A stretch of 31,305 nucleotides of DNA from JANOAR01 sp031411235 (GCA_031411235.1 JANOAR010000080.1:1-31305), one strand, 5' to 3'; numbered from the stretch's first letter, positions 19,201 to 26,574 are shown. Numbers and translations are program-made. Notes: generated from the letters alone by a model not told the origin.

Positions 19201-22200
19201 CGAAGTCGTGCAGCCTCCTGCTGATCCGCTGCCCTCGCCATGGCTTCACAGCGACATCGGCAGCGTGGGTTTCGCCGGTGATGCAACCCATGCGAATGGC
19301 ACCTTCATCATGTCGGCGAGTGGCAGTGATGTTTGGGACAACGCGGATGCTTTTCACTTCGCTTATCAGTCGCTCAGCGGTGATGGAGAAATCATCGCGC
19401 GGGTGCAATCCGAGTCGGCCACCGATCCTTACACCAAGGCAGGTGTGATGATTCGCGAGAGCCTCGCGGCAGGGGCAAAAAATGTGTTCGTGCCGCTAAT
19501 GCCTGCGCATGGATCGCAAATTCAGTATCGCACCACCACGAACGGAGCGAGCAGCTTCGTCGCGGGGCCGAATGTCACCGCGCCTTATTATGTAAGGCTT
19601 CGCAGGCAGGGCGATGTGGTTACGGCCTTCATCGCGAACAGCGCAGGTGCTTGGCAGCAGATTGGAAAAGTCACCGTGGCGCTGGGCAGCAATGCCTACA
19701 TCGGCCTCGCGTTGACGGCGCACAACAACGCGCTCACCGCGACGGCTCTGTTTGATAACGTCAGCGTCATCAACACGGCATTGCCCCTGGAACTGCACGT
19801 CAACTTCCAGCCCGCAGCGGCTCCTGTGCCGGAGGGTTACATCGCCGACAGCGGTGCGCTGTATGGGTTTCGCGGCAATGGTTTGAGCTATGGCTGGGAT
19901 GCTGACAACAGCACCAATGCACGCGACCGCAACAACGCTGCGGCACCGGATCAGCGCTACGATACGTTCAACCACATGCAGCGTTTGCCCGGTGATTCGG
20001 TGCGCTTCTGGGAGGTCGAACTGCCGAATGGAATCTACGCGGTGCATGTCGTCACGGGTGATCCGACAACGACCGACAGCCACCACATTGTCGCGGCGGA
20101 GGGCTCTAATATTCTCGATGGTATCCCTTCGGCTTCGTCGCAGTACATCGAGGCGACAAGCAATGTCGTGGTCAGTGATGGCAGGCTTACGCTGACTCAA
20201 GGACTTGGTGCGGTGAACACTAAGATCAACTATGTGGACATCACCGCTGTGGCCGGTGCCGTGAGCATCGCGCTCACCTCGCCTGCACATGAGTCGAGTG
20301 TGCTGAGTGCGCCGACCGATGTAAATTTTGCCGCAACAGCGAGCACCACGAATGGCGGTTCCAGCATCAGCTTAGTTGAGTTTTATCAAGGCTTCACCAA
20401 GGTCGGCGAGGACAACACCGCGCCCTTCACTTACACTTGGAGCGGTGCGCCGAATGGGCAGTACAGCGTCATGGCGAAGGCCACGGACAGCACGGGTGCG
20501 ACGGGTTTCTCAACGTTCGCCGACATCACTGTGAGCGCCGATGGGCCGCTGGGACTGGAAGGCGAGTACTGGCCCAACATCACCATGACGGGCGCTCCCC
20601 TTGCCCGCACCGATGCGAATGTGCAGTTCGACTGGGCCAATGGTAGCCCGATGGTGGGCATCCCGAATGACAACTTCAGCGTGCGCTGGCGTGGGCGCAT
20701 CAAGGCACAGTTTAGCGAGACTTACACCTTCACCACCGAGACCGATGACGGCGTGCGGTTGTGGGTGAACGGTGTGCCGCTCGTCGATAAATGGATCAAC
20801 CAAGGCAGCACGCAGTACTCGGGCAGCATCGCGCTTGTCGCGGGGCAACTCTATGAGTTCGAGATGCACTACTTTGATAACTTCGGTGGTGCCTCGGCGC
20901 GACTCTACTGGAGCAGCACCAGCCAGGCGCAGCAGACGGTGCCGCTCTCGGCCTTCTTGAACACCGTGCCCAGCACCAATCATCGTCCGCGTACGCCCGA
21001 TATTTTGATCCCCATCGTCGATGGCGAGTTGACCGATCCCACGGGCATCGTGATGCAGACGAGCGCTTTTGAAGATCAAGATGCAGCGCAGACTCATGCC
21101 ACATCCGATTGGGAAATCTGGAGCACCGATGTGGTGCCTGTCCTGGTGTGGAGTGCCGTCGCGCAGACGGGCACAGCACGCACGTATGCCACGCTGGCGA
21201 ATGGTTCGTTCGTCAATGGCTTCACCGCCCTGAGCAACAGCACGAACTACCAGTTACGCACGCGGCACAAAGACAACAGTGCTGCCACAAGCACGGAGTG
21301 GAGCCCGCTGGCCGTGCGCAATTTCACCACCACGCCGCCCGATGATCCGCGTGGTGTTGCCGCCGAATACTACTCGGGCAACACGCGCCTGAGCGGCACG
21401 CCCATCTCGCGTGCCGAGACGTTCATCAACTACACTTACGGCAACGCGGAGCCTGTGGCGGGCGTGGGCGTGGATAACTTCAGTGTGCGCTGGCGGGCAC
21501 GGGTGAAGCCGCAGTTCAGCGAGACTTACACCTTCACCACCGAGACCGATGACGGCGCGCGCCTGTGGGTGAATGGTGTGCAGTTGGTGGATAAGTGGAT
21601 TGGCCAGGGAGCGACACGCTGGGGCGGCACGATCACGCTAGTCGCGGGGCAGTACTATGACCTGGAGATGCAGTACTTCGACGGTGCCTTTGGAGCCTCG
21701 GCGAAGCTCTACTGGAGCAGTGCCAGCCAGCCTGAGCAGATCATTCCAGCGCTCAAGTTGTATGCCATCAGCGGCAGCGCCAATCATCGTCCTCTGGTGC
21801 CCATCGTGGCCACGCCTGCGGCGGATGAATCCGCGATGAATGTCGTGACGGGAAACATGACGAGTGGTGCTTTTGAAGACCAAGACGTGGGCAACACCCA
21901 TGCCGCAACCGATTGGGAAATCTGGCTCGATGATGCCACGCCAACGCGCATCTGGTCGGCGCTGAATCAAACGGCGGCCAAGCGCACAGCGGTTGCGCTC
22001 GGCGATGGCATCTTTGAAGGCTCGCATGATGGACGTTCGAGTTTGATCGGTGAGACGCTGTATAAAATGCGCATCCGCCACCAAGATAGTAGCGCCGATG
22101 CGAACAGCGAATGGGGTGCGTGGAGTGAGTGGCGCACGTTTATCGGCAGTGCCGCCGAGGCACCGCATGGCCTTGCTGCTGAGTTTTATCCGAACACGCA

Positions 22201-23344
22201 AAGCTTTGAAGGCACACCGCTGGAGCGTGTTGACCCGAATGTCGATTTCAACTGGGTCGGTGGCAGTCCGATGGTGGGCATTGGCAACGATGGCTTCGTG
22301 GCACGCTGGCGTGGTCGCGTGCTCGCGCAGTACAGCCAGACCTACACCTTCAAGACCGAGAGCGATGACGGCGCACGCTTGTATGTGAATGGCCAGCTCA
22401 TCATAGATCACTTCGAGTATCAGGGCACCACGCAGCACACGGGCACCATCGCGCTGGTTGCGGGCCAGCTTTACGACATCGAGCTGTACTACTTGGAAGG
22501 CGGCTTCGATGCGAACATGCGCCTGTTCTGGAGCAGCCCCAGCCGCAGCGAGCAGATCATCCCTGGTGGTCGCCTTTACTTGCCTGCGGTGGGGGCCAAT
22601 CATCGCCCACGCAGCCCGGATATTGTTTCACCGACAGGCACCGTCAGTGCGCTGGCAATGCTGCAAACGGGAGCCTTCGCCGATGTCGATGCTGGGCAGA
22701 CACATGCGGCTACGGATTGGGAAATCTGGAGCACCGAGGCGACGCCGACGCGCGTGTGGAGTGCGCTGAATAAGACCGGGGTGCTGCGCCTGAATGCGGT
22801 GCTCAGTGATGGCGTTTTTGCAGGTGCGCTGCTCGGCCAAAACCGGCTCGCCTGGAATACCAGCTACACTGTTCGCATTCGTCATCAAGACAGCAGCGGC
22901 AGCAGTCTCGATGCCTGGAGTCCGTATCGCGTTGGCACCTTCACCACACTCGCCACGCCGCCATGGACGGGCTGGAGCACGAGTGAATTTACCGTCCCCG
23001 AACAAGGCAATGCAACCATCAGCGGCGAGACGGCTGACCCCGATAAAGATGGCTTGCCCAACCTTCTCGAATACGCCTTCCGCACCGCACCGAAGACCGC
23101 GCAGGGCCAGCCATACACACTGCAACGTGTGGGCAATGACCTGCAAGTGGACTACCCGCAAAATGTGGATGCGAGCGACATCATCATACTCGTCGAGTAC
23201 TCAACGGACTTGGTTTCGTGGCAGCGTGTCGGGGTGACTTATGAAACGCTGTCAACCGTGGGCAGCGTGCGCCACAGGCGTGCGCATGTGCCAGCGGCTG
23301 TGGGCGCGAAACAGTTCGCGAGGATCGTGGTGGAGATGCCGTGA
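16238..23344 (+). CDS. Secreted PQQ-type sugar dehydrogenase fused to a di-haem cytochrome-like region and three PA14/FN3-like repeats
   Basis: 2368 residues, start fixed by a ribosome site and an ATGA overlap. The signal core MRHFLIFLAAYFACLTQADA lies at residues 23-42. Residues 45-480 form a glucose/sorbosone dehydrogenase-type beta-propeller (GLMALAFHPNFG, FCLGLRSPHRMTCDP, IFIGDVG, WEEVDII), which oxidises sugars with PQQ. Residues 485-610 resemble the N-part of the HNE_0200-type family, often fused to such propellers. A DUF1349-like, concanavalin-fold-like module (about 624-811) is inserted before the haem motifs CLACH (820-824) and CAHCH (901-905). A second DUF1349-like module (about 997-1185), a malectin-like module (1187-1341) and an Ig-like module follow. 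Then come three PA14 plus FN3-like units starting near 1439, 1703 and 1975 (TFTTETDDGVRLWVNG), and a DPDKDGLPNLLEYAF/EYSTDLVSWQRVG terminal module. Role inferred: oxidising sugars released by the upstream glycosidases and passing electrons to c-type haems, while PA14 and lectin-like modules hold it on polysaccharide. Sugar specificity is unknown. Confidence 0.85.
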   Translation: MRTSSSIDTELPRLTRVSIPPFMRHFLIFLAAYFACLTQADAQSYGLASRPSFTSYNNAILPTTSPTFSGTWSAVPAFANVTFLNSMGVTELPGQASNARRLVVWEREGRVYSFPKSSSATNGDKQLLLDISTKCQGWDDSGLMALAFHPNFGSGPTHNRYVFIYYTWVTPGTVTGSSTARPATFKPCHDRLSRFTVNLDGTIDPASETPFIDQVSQSIWHNGGGMFFHPDNGFLYLTNGDDAQSTVNTQRLDRGLYSGVLRIDVDQIGGTVSKPITRQPLPTGSVTANYFIPLDNPFVGQSNVLEEFFCLGLRSPHRMTCDPVSKRIFIGDVGLASWEEVDIIEPTESALNFQWDDIEGINGDLVAPYIGTNKRPVVHYSHSEGSAVIGGYVYRGTEFDADLGGRYIFGDNGSGIVYYLNEATTPATKVPLCTLPLGSGPSSGSNYIGLSSFGLDADNELYLCQMSSLGGKLYKLSRTGVAPAPLPQTLSATGVFSSLATLTPTSSFIAYDVGSPLWSDGAHKQRWFAIPDAQTIGYNATGDWAFPNGSVFVKHFELPINDSNPSVRKRLETRLLVRDGEGHVYGMTYKWRADDSDADLITSGVTEDVAITGNVDLGTLTSADIGAPAAGSTLPFNGGYAVTAGGADIFGTSDSFRFLSSQTTGNFDIATRIESVSNTNLYTKAGLMARESLAANSRNVMALVFPTTEPRNNNTGGYEFQSRDTTGGASTALYPAAPQPAVRYPNTWLRMKREGNTFTAYFSRDGISWTLYATKVLALPSTVYFGMAVTSHSTTALATARFNFNINRTQPWYFPGRQDCLACHTNNSGGVLGLSTPASNRNYAFAASGVTDNQLRAWNHVGLFDTALSEAAIPGLQKHVPLSDTASSAELRVRSYVDANCAHCHRPGGVHAFWDGRIETLLGSAGIVNGIVQDSLGISGAKVIVPQNVDKSIMYKRIATASEAHKMPPLAKNMVDQSVLPVLEQWIAEVVQPPADPLPSPWLHSDIGSVGFAGDATHANGTFIMSASGSDVWDNADAFHFAYQSLSGDGEIIARVQSESATDPYTKAGVMIRESLAAGAKNVFVPLMPAHGSQIQYRTTTNGASSFVAGPNVTAPYYVRLRRQGDVVTAFIANSAGAWQQIGKVTVALGSNAYIGLALTAHNNALTATALFDNVSVINTALPLELHVNFQPAAAPVPEGYIADSGALYGFRGNGLSYGWDADNSTNARDRNNAAAPDQRYDTFNHMQRLPGDSVRFWEVELPNGIYAVHVVTGDPTTTDSHHIVAAEGSNILDGIPSASSQYIEATSNVVVSDGRLTLTQGLGAVNTKINYVDITAVAGAVSIALTSPAHESSVLSAPTDVNFAATASTTNGGSSISLVEFYQGFTKVGEDNTAPFTYTWSGAPNGQYSVMAKATDSTGATGFSTFADITVSADGPLGLEGEYWPNITMTGAPLARTDANVQFDWANGSPMVGIPNDNFSVRWRGRIKAQFSETYTFTTETDDGVRLWVNGVPLVDKWINQGSTQYSGSIALVAGQLYEFEMHYFDNFGGASARLYWSSTSQAQQTVPLSAFLNTVPSTNHRPRTPDILIPIVDGELTDPTGIVMQTSAFEDQDAAQTHATSDWEIWSTDVVPVLVWSAVAQTGTARTYATLANGSFVNGFTALSNSTNYQLRTRHKDNSAATSTEWSPLAVRNFTTTPPDDPRGVAAEYYSGNTRLSGTPISRAETFINYTYGNAEPVAGVGVDNFSVRWRARVKPQFSETYTFTTETDDGARLWVNGVQLVDKWIGQGATRWGGTITLVAGQYYDLEMQYFDGAFGASAKLYWSSASQPEQIIPALKLYAISGSANHRPLVPIVATPAADESAMNVVTGNMTSGAFEDQDVGNTHAATDWEIWLDDATPTRIWSALNQTAAKRTAVALGDGIFEGSHDGRSSLIGETLYKMRIRHQDSSADANSEWGAWSEWRTFIGSAAEAPHGLAAEFYPNTQSFEGTPLERVDPNVDFNWVGGSPMVGIGNDGFVARWRGRVLAQYSQTYTFKTESDDGARLYVNGQLIIDHFEYQGTTQHTGTIALVAGQLYDIELYYLEGGFDANMRLFWSSPSRSEQIIPGGRLYLPAVGANHRPRSPDIVSPTGTVSALAMLQTGAFADVDAGQTHAATDWEIWSTEATPTRVWSALNKTGVLRLNAVLSDGVFAGALLGQNRLAWNTSYTVRIRHQDSSGSSLDAWSPYRVGTFTTLATPPWTGWSTSEFTVPEQGNATISGETADPDKDGLPNLLEYAFRTAPKTAQGQPYTLQRVGNDLQVDYPQNVDASDIIILVEYSTDLVSWQRVGVTYETLSTVGSVRHRRAHVPAAVGAKQFARIVVEMP

Positions 23345-23421
23345 GGCTGCGTGAATTTCGCCCAATCACCTCGGCTCGATCGAGAACAACCCGCTCTGCT
23401 TGTTCGCGGTATATCTTCCCG

Positions 23422-24197
23422 TTAGCAGCCCCTGCTTTGCAGCAGCGCACCGCTGAAGGTGACGCTCACGCCGTTGGCCGTATCGGTATAGCTGCCATCC
23501 GCCAGCATGCTACCGCTCAGCGAGTAGGTGATGCCATTGAGCACTACCTTGCCCGTGAACGCCCGTGTGCCGAGCAACTTCAAGCCCATGATCGCCCCCA
23601 CCACATTGCCGTCAGCATCCTTCAGCACGCCCTGATACAGCCCCGCCTGCGTCGCCGCGAAGACCAGCGGCACCACCACTGGATCAGCCACCGCCGCGCC
23701 CGGCAGCGTCACGTTGGCATTCAGCACCGCTAGCGAGAGACTGCCGCTGGCGCATTGATGAAAACCTCGCCCGCCGTGGCCAGCCCTGCGCTGGATATTC
23801 CCACCACCAGCCCACTCAAGATCGACCACTGCGCATCGCTGCCACCGAGCGAAATCAGCGAGCCATCATCCATCGTCGCCACCGTGCTGAGCTGCGTCGT
23901 TTGCCCCTCGTTCACCGCCGCAGGACTCGTCGTCACGGCGAGCGACTGCACCTCATAGAGCTGGCCGATAAAGCCATGCTTCATCGCGAGCAAAGGCGAG
24001 GCGTTGGTAGAAAGGCCAACGACCTCGCCCATGCTGCCGTCGTCGGAGTAGTTCACGCTCATCGCGCGACCACCCGCCGCATTGGCCGTGTCCGTGGTGA
24101 TCGAGTAGCTCGCGCTGCCGCGAGATTTCGCATGGGACAAGCCGATGAAGCCGAGGCTGAAACCAACAAGGACGAACGCTCTTGCGCCGCCGCGCAA
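23422..24197 (-). pseudogene. Frameshifted surface-protein gene with Big_2-like domain
   Basis: Two overlapping minus-strand frames form one broken gene. The first runs from about 24197 (TTG start before RGGARAFVLVGFSLGF, a signal peptide) to a stop at 23730. It encodes ASYSITTDTANAAGGRAMSV, KHGFIGQLYEVQSLAV and a Big_2-like stretch (VNEGQTTQLSTVATMDDGSL). The second frame continues from about 23750 with SLSLAVLNANV, VLKDADGNVVGAIMGLKLLG and SGSMLADGSY, and stops at 23422. The expected join, between APAAV and SGSLSLAVLN, is destroyed by a small indel near 23735-23760. Proteins of this kind in Verrucomicrobiota are secreted and of unknown role. The gene is convergent with the sugar dehydrogenase gene, 77 nt away. 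An ATG at 24314 in the same frame exists but lies inside a repeat element and was not preferred. A sequencing error is possible. Confidence 0.6.
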
Positions 24198-24220
24198 ACC
24201 CCAAACCCCAAACCACGTCC

Positions 24221-24460
24221 GAAGCCCAACGCCTGGAGCGCGGCGTTCCCCAAGGGGTGCTAAAGCAGCCGATGCCGCAGTGCTGGGCAATCCCCACGAC
24301 ACCGCCAACCCCACGCGTCAGTGCTCCGCAAGCCCCAGCCAGCTTTGTCTCCTCGCCCATGCTTACCACCGCAAGGCGCAAACTCCGAACAGCAGCCCAT
24401 CGTAATGCATGGTCACACGCCCGTGCGAAGCGCTGCGGCGACGGAGCGCCGCGCTCCGTG
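24221..24460. repeat. Long interspersed repeat, family 1, copy A
   Basis: About 240 nt that align over their whole length with 26298-26508, with scattered substitutions and one insertion of roughly 18 nt near 24252 in this copy. The best conserved part is the right end: CGAAGCGCTGCGGCG followed by a hairpin ACGGAGCG-CCG-CGCTCCGT (24441-24448 pairing with 24452-24459). Several short open frames cross it in both directions, but they are not conserved between the copies as protein. The repeat abuts the 5' end of the broken surface-protein gene. Confidence 0.7.
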
Positions 24461-24507
24461 TCCTTCGTTCTGCGAGGCGCAGGCTCATTCGTGAAGTGAT
24501 CCCAGCG

Positions 24508-24642
24508 GCAACCACGGATGAACACGGATAGGCACGAATGAAAAGACATTCGGGCGAATGAATCGCCACAGAGGTTTGCTGAAACAGAGTGTGTTCCAAG
24601 GGTATTCATCATTCGTGCTTATCCGTGTTCATCCGTGGTTGC
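24508..24642. repeat. Inverted repeat with 33-nt arms, 1 mismatch, 69-nt spacer
   Basis: The left arm 24508-24540 and right arm 24610-24642 are reverse complements with one mismatch (core ACGGATGAACACGGAT). The spacer contains a small near-palindrome, CATTCGGGCGAATG, near 24547-24560. Sequences of the ATCCGTGTTCATCCGTGG type recur in many environmental bacterial genomes, so this is likely one member of a genome-wide repeat family, possibly a small non-autonomous element. It carries no gene. Confidence 0.8.
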
Positions 24643-24717
24643 TCTTCAATAACCTTCCCGCCTCACCCCATGCGTCATTTCGCCACGTCTTGGGGAGCAC
24701 GCCTTGGCGAAGTCCCT

Positions 24718-24910
24718 GGAGTGCGAGCAGCCTGCTGCCGCCCTCAGCAGTCGGCCTGCCGACGGGGTGGAGCATAGCCACGGAGCACGCAGCGCAGAAC
24801 AAGCGCCCCGCCCCATCCCAGCGCCCCAAGACAAAGCCCTCGCTGCGAACCATCCCCAACCCCGGCCAGCAGGCTGGCTGATGAGGGCGGCAGCAGGCTG
24901 CACGCACTCC
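24718..24910. repeat. Inverted repeat with 45-nt arms (REPIN-like)
   Basis: The left arm 24718-24762 and right arm 24866-24910 are reverse complements at 39 of 45 positions (core GCAGCCTGCTGCCGCCCTCA). The 103-nt centre is CG-rich and carries no gene. Paired inverted palindromic units around a short spacer are the layout of REPINs, which are moved by a RAYT transposase; no RAYT gene is in this window. The stretch 24315-25261 between the broken genes holds only this and the neighbouring repeats. Confidence 0.65.
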
Positions 24911-24941
24911 ACGGCCTTCGGCAGCCACGCACAAAGCTCTT

Positions 24942-25043
24942 GCGAGGACTCCGAACCGCGACTCGCTGGAAGCTCGTCGCAACAGCCTGGAAGGCCGTGC
25001 TCCCCAACACCCGTCACCGAGACAAAGCAGCGAGCAGCCGCGC
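24942..25043. repeat. 102-nt direct repeat, family 3, copy 1
   Basis: Matches 26113-26214 in the same orientation with 6 mismatches over 102 nt by eye. It contains the REP hairpin half GCCTGGAAGGCCGTGCTCCC, which in copy 2 forms the right arm of a larger inverted repeat. A degenerate left counterpart begins at about 24689 with CTTGGGGAGCACG. Confidence 0.7.
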
Positions 25044-25260
25044 GCGAGTCACCTATCCTACGAGCTGCCTTCGCTCCGACATGGCCGAGGGGATGCGGGT
25101 GAAGAAGGAATGTGGAGGTGGATTGCATCGCTCAACTCTTAACCAAGGTTATTCCGCCAGTTGCCTGTTCTGTGGGGTATTCCTATCGCTCTGGCTGGCG
25201 TGAGTTCTCGATGGCATCCATTTCTGTCAAGAATTGTTGGCTGATCCTTTCTTTCTTCCC
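25043..25260. repeat. About 215-nt direct repeat, family 2, copy 1
   Basis: Aligns with 26547-26760 from CCTATCCTACGAGCTGCC through the best conserved core (CCTATCGCTCTGGCTGGCGT and flanks, about 25160-25218 here) to a T-rich end near 25250. It ends immediately before the toxin remnant at 25262. Open frames across it are not conserved at synonymous positions between the copies, so it is treated as non-coding. Confidence 0.65.
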
Positions 25261-25261
25261 A

Positions 25262-25632
25262 TCAAGCCAGCACCAGCCCATGTGGAACCATCGGTGAGAA
25301 ATCATCCCGATTGCTCGTTGCAAGAGAGGCTTGTTTGCGGATGGCCACAGCTCCAATGCAGCAGTCCGCATAGCTCTTTGATTTCCGCCCGGTCAGATTG
25401 AAAAGTTCGGCCGCCTTCTCCGCATCGGAACGCTCAAGCGAGTGCGCTGATGGCAACAACTGCCGCGCAAAAGCCTCAGACGACGGTGAGAGCGGCCACA
25501 GAGGAATTCGCCCCAGGCGATGGCACTGATCCCAATGGCCTTGCCTGTACTGAGCCATCCCACCATCTGCGCTTCCTGGGCACTGCCAGGAACGAGCGCA
25601 TCAATGAGGAAGTTGGTATCGAGATGGATCAC
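25262..25632 (-). pseudogene. vapC: VapC-like PIN-domain toxin with a one-base deletion
   Basis: From GTG 25632 the minus strand reads MIHLDTNFLIDALVPG and continues to WGEFLCG. It then jumps frame to PLSPSSEAFARQLLP and SYADCCIGAVAI, ending SNRDDFSPMVPHGLVLA at 25262. Restoring one base at 25493-25497 (GGCC to GGCCC) gives exactly 123 residues, the normal size of VapC ribonucleases. All PIN acidic residues are present: D5, E42, D90 and D110/D111. VapC toxins cleave tRNA or other RNA and are silenced by a VapB partner; the antitoxin-like gene ends 20 nt upstream. The clean single-base lesion means either recent inactivation or a sequencing error, and the toxin would be functional if the base were restored. 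Confidence 0.75.
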
Positions 25633-25652
25633 GGCACAGATGAGTCGAAATT

Positions 25653-25874
25653 TCAGCGCCGGGCATCTGCCACCGCAGCTTTCCAGGCGGACGCAGCTTC
25701 CGCAGTCAGGCCCACCTCGGCTTGCAGTTGGCGGAACATCTTCAACGCCTCCGGCGTTGCTGCCTGGAGTTTGCTGGCAGTCGTTAGCTTGGCTTGCAAC
25801 CAAGTTAGCAGAGACCACTGCTCGTCGGGAGGCAGCGTAGCGACTGCGGATTCGATCTGAATGAGGGTGCTCAT
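25653..25874 (-). CDS. VapB-like antitoxin partner of the broken PIN toxin
   Basis: 73 residues starting MSTLIQIESAVATLPPDEQW; an ATG 9 nt earlier (25883) would add MHP. The N-terminal 'IE.AV..LPP' pattern, followed by helices rich in A, L and E (WLQAKLTTASKL, LTAEAASAWKAA), is typical of small antitoxins encoded directly before PIN toxins. It has a simple helical layout with no obvious DNA-binding motif beyond the N-terminus. An AGGA lies close upstream of both starts. The frame is intact although its toxin is frameshifted. The role is inferred mainly from position, with 20 nt to the PIN gene. Confidence 0.65.
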   Translation of the reverse strand: MSTLIQIESAVATLPPDEQWSLLTWLQAKLTTASKLQAATPEALKMFRQLQAEVGLTAEAASAWKAAVADARR

Positions 25875-26008
25875 GGGATGCATGTATCCTAAGTCGGCTA
25901 ACGGGTGTCAACAGAAGAGGCAGCAAGCAACCCACGTTCTGCCAAGTCCCCACGCAACGAAGTGCAAAGCCCTTCGCGAACACCCAGCGCCACGTCGTAG
26001 CGAAGTCT

Positions 26009-26178
26009 TGGGGAGCACGGCCTTCCAGGCCGTAGCGGCGAGCATCCTTGCGAACCGCCGAACGTCCCCACGCCCCCTTCTCGCGCGAACTAGCGCTGGG
26101 GTTCATAAGCAAGCGAGGACTCCGAACAGCGACTCGCAGGATGCTCGTCGCAACGGCCTGGAAGGCCGTGCTCCCCAA
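26009..26178. repeat. Inverted repeat with 45-nt arms, each containing a hairpin (REPIN-like)
   Basis: The left arm 26009-26053 and right arm 26134-26178 are near-perfect reverse complements; the stretch GGGAGCACGGCCTTCCAGGC and flanks is exact. Each arm also contains its own hairpin ACGGCCT-TCC-AGGCCGT. Two REP hairpins in opposite orientation separated by 80 nt is the REPIN pattern. The right arm is part of the 102-nt direct repeat shared with 24942-25043. Confidence 0.75.
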
Positions 26179-26214
26179 CACCCGTCAGTGAGACAAAGCA
26201 GCGAGCAGCCGCGC
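26113..26214. repeat. 102-nt direct repeat, family 3, copy 2
   Basis: Same orientation as 24942-25043, with about 6 mismatches. It overlaps the right arm of the neighbouring inverted repeat, showing that the repeat units are combined in different ways at the two sites. Confidence 0.7.
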
Positions 26215-26270
26215 ACGCAGCGGGCGAGTCGCCCTCGCGGACAGGCGAGTCGCCTATCCTACGAGCTGCC
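26209..26270. repeat. 62-nt direct repeat, copy 1
   Basis: Identical to 26513-26574 except for one A/G difference. It contains GCGAGTCGCCCTCGCGGACA and ends CTATCCTACGAGCTGCC. The ending also occurs at about 25048-25068, making three occurrences of that sub-unit within 1.5 kb. Confidence 0.85.
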
Positions 26271-26297
26271 TTCGCTGCGACATGGCCCGTCGCCAAC

Positions 26298-26508
26298 GAA
26301 GCCCCACGCCCGGAGCGCGGCTCTCCGAAGCCGCAGCGCTCGGCAATCTCCACGACTCCGCCCACCCCTCGCCTCAGTGCTCTGCAAGCCACAGACAGCC
26401 TCGTCCCAGCCCACCACCGGAAGGAGCAGACTCCGTAACGCAGCCCATCGTAGGGCATGGTCACACGCGAGTGCGAAGCGCTGCGGCGTCGGAGCGCCGC
26501 GCTCCGCT
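26298..26508. repeat. Long interspersed repeat, family 1, copy B
   Basis: Counterpart of 24221-24460 in the same orientation, with terminal hairpin CGGAGCG-CCG-CGCTCCG at 26490-26506. It lacks the roughly 18-nt insertion seen in copy A. Confidence 0.7.
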
Positions 26509-26512
26509 TGGG

Positions 26513-26574
26513 CCGCGCACGCAGCGGGCGAGTCGCCCTCGCGGACAGGCGGGTCGCCTATCCTACGAGCTGCC
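26513..26574. repeat. 62-nt direct repeat, copy 2
   Basis: One mismatch from 26209-26270. The family 2 repeat copy (26547-26760) begins inside it. Confidence 0.85.

Noticed and set aside
23384..23405. Hairpin GAACAA/TTGTTC between the convergent genes as a terminator
   Set aside because: The stem is only 6 bp with a 10-nt loop and no T-run follows.
24315..25130. Several open frames of 80-220 residues on both strands
   Set aside because: They consist entirely of repeat-family sequence, overlap each other in all frames and contain no domain pattern.
25112..25297. Small protein conserved between the two family 2 repeats (VACSVGYSYRSGWREF / LACSVGCSYRSGWREF)
   Set aside because: Of roughly a dozen codon differences in the shared part only about three are synonymous, so there is no sign of selection on the peptide, and the frames end differently. 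The conservation is better explained at the DNA level.
24221..26574. Possible CRISPR array
   Set aside because: Repeats are of different lengths and families, are few and irregularly spaced, and no cas gene is present.
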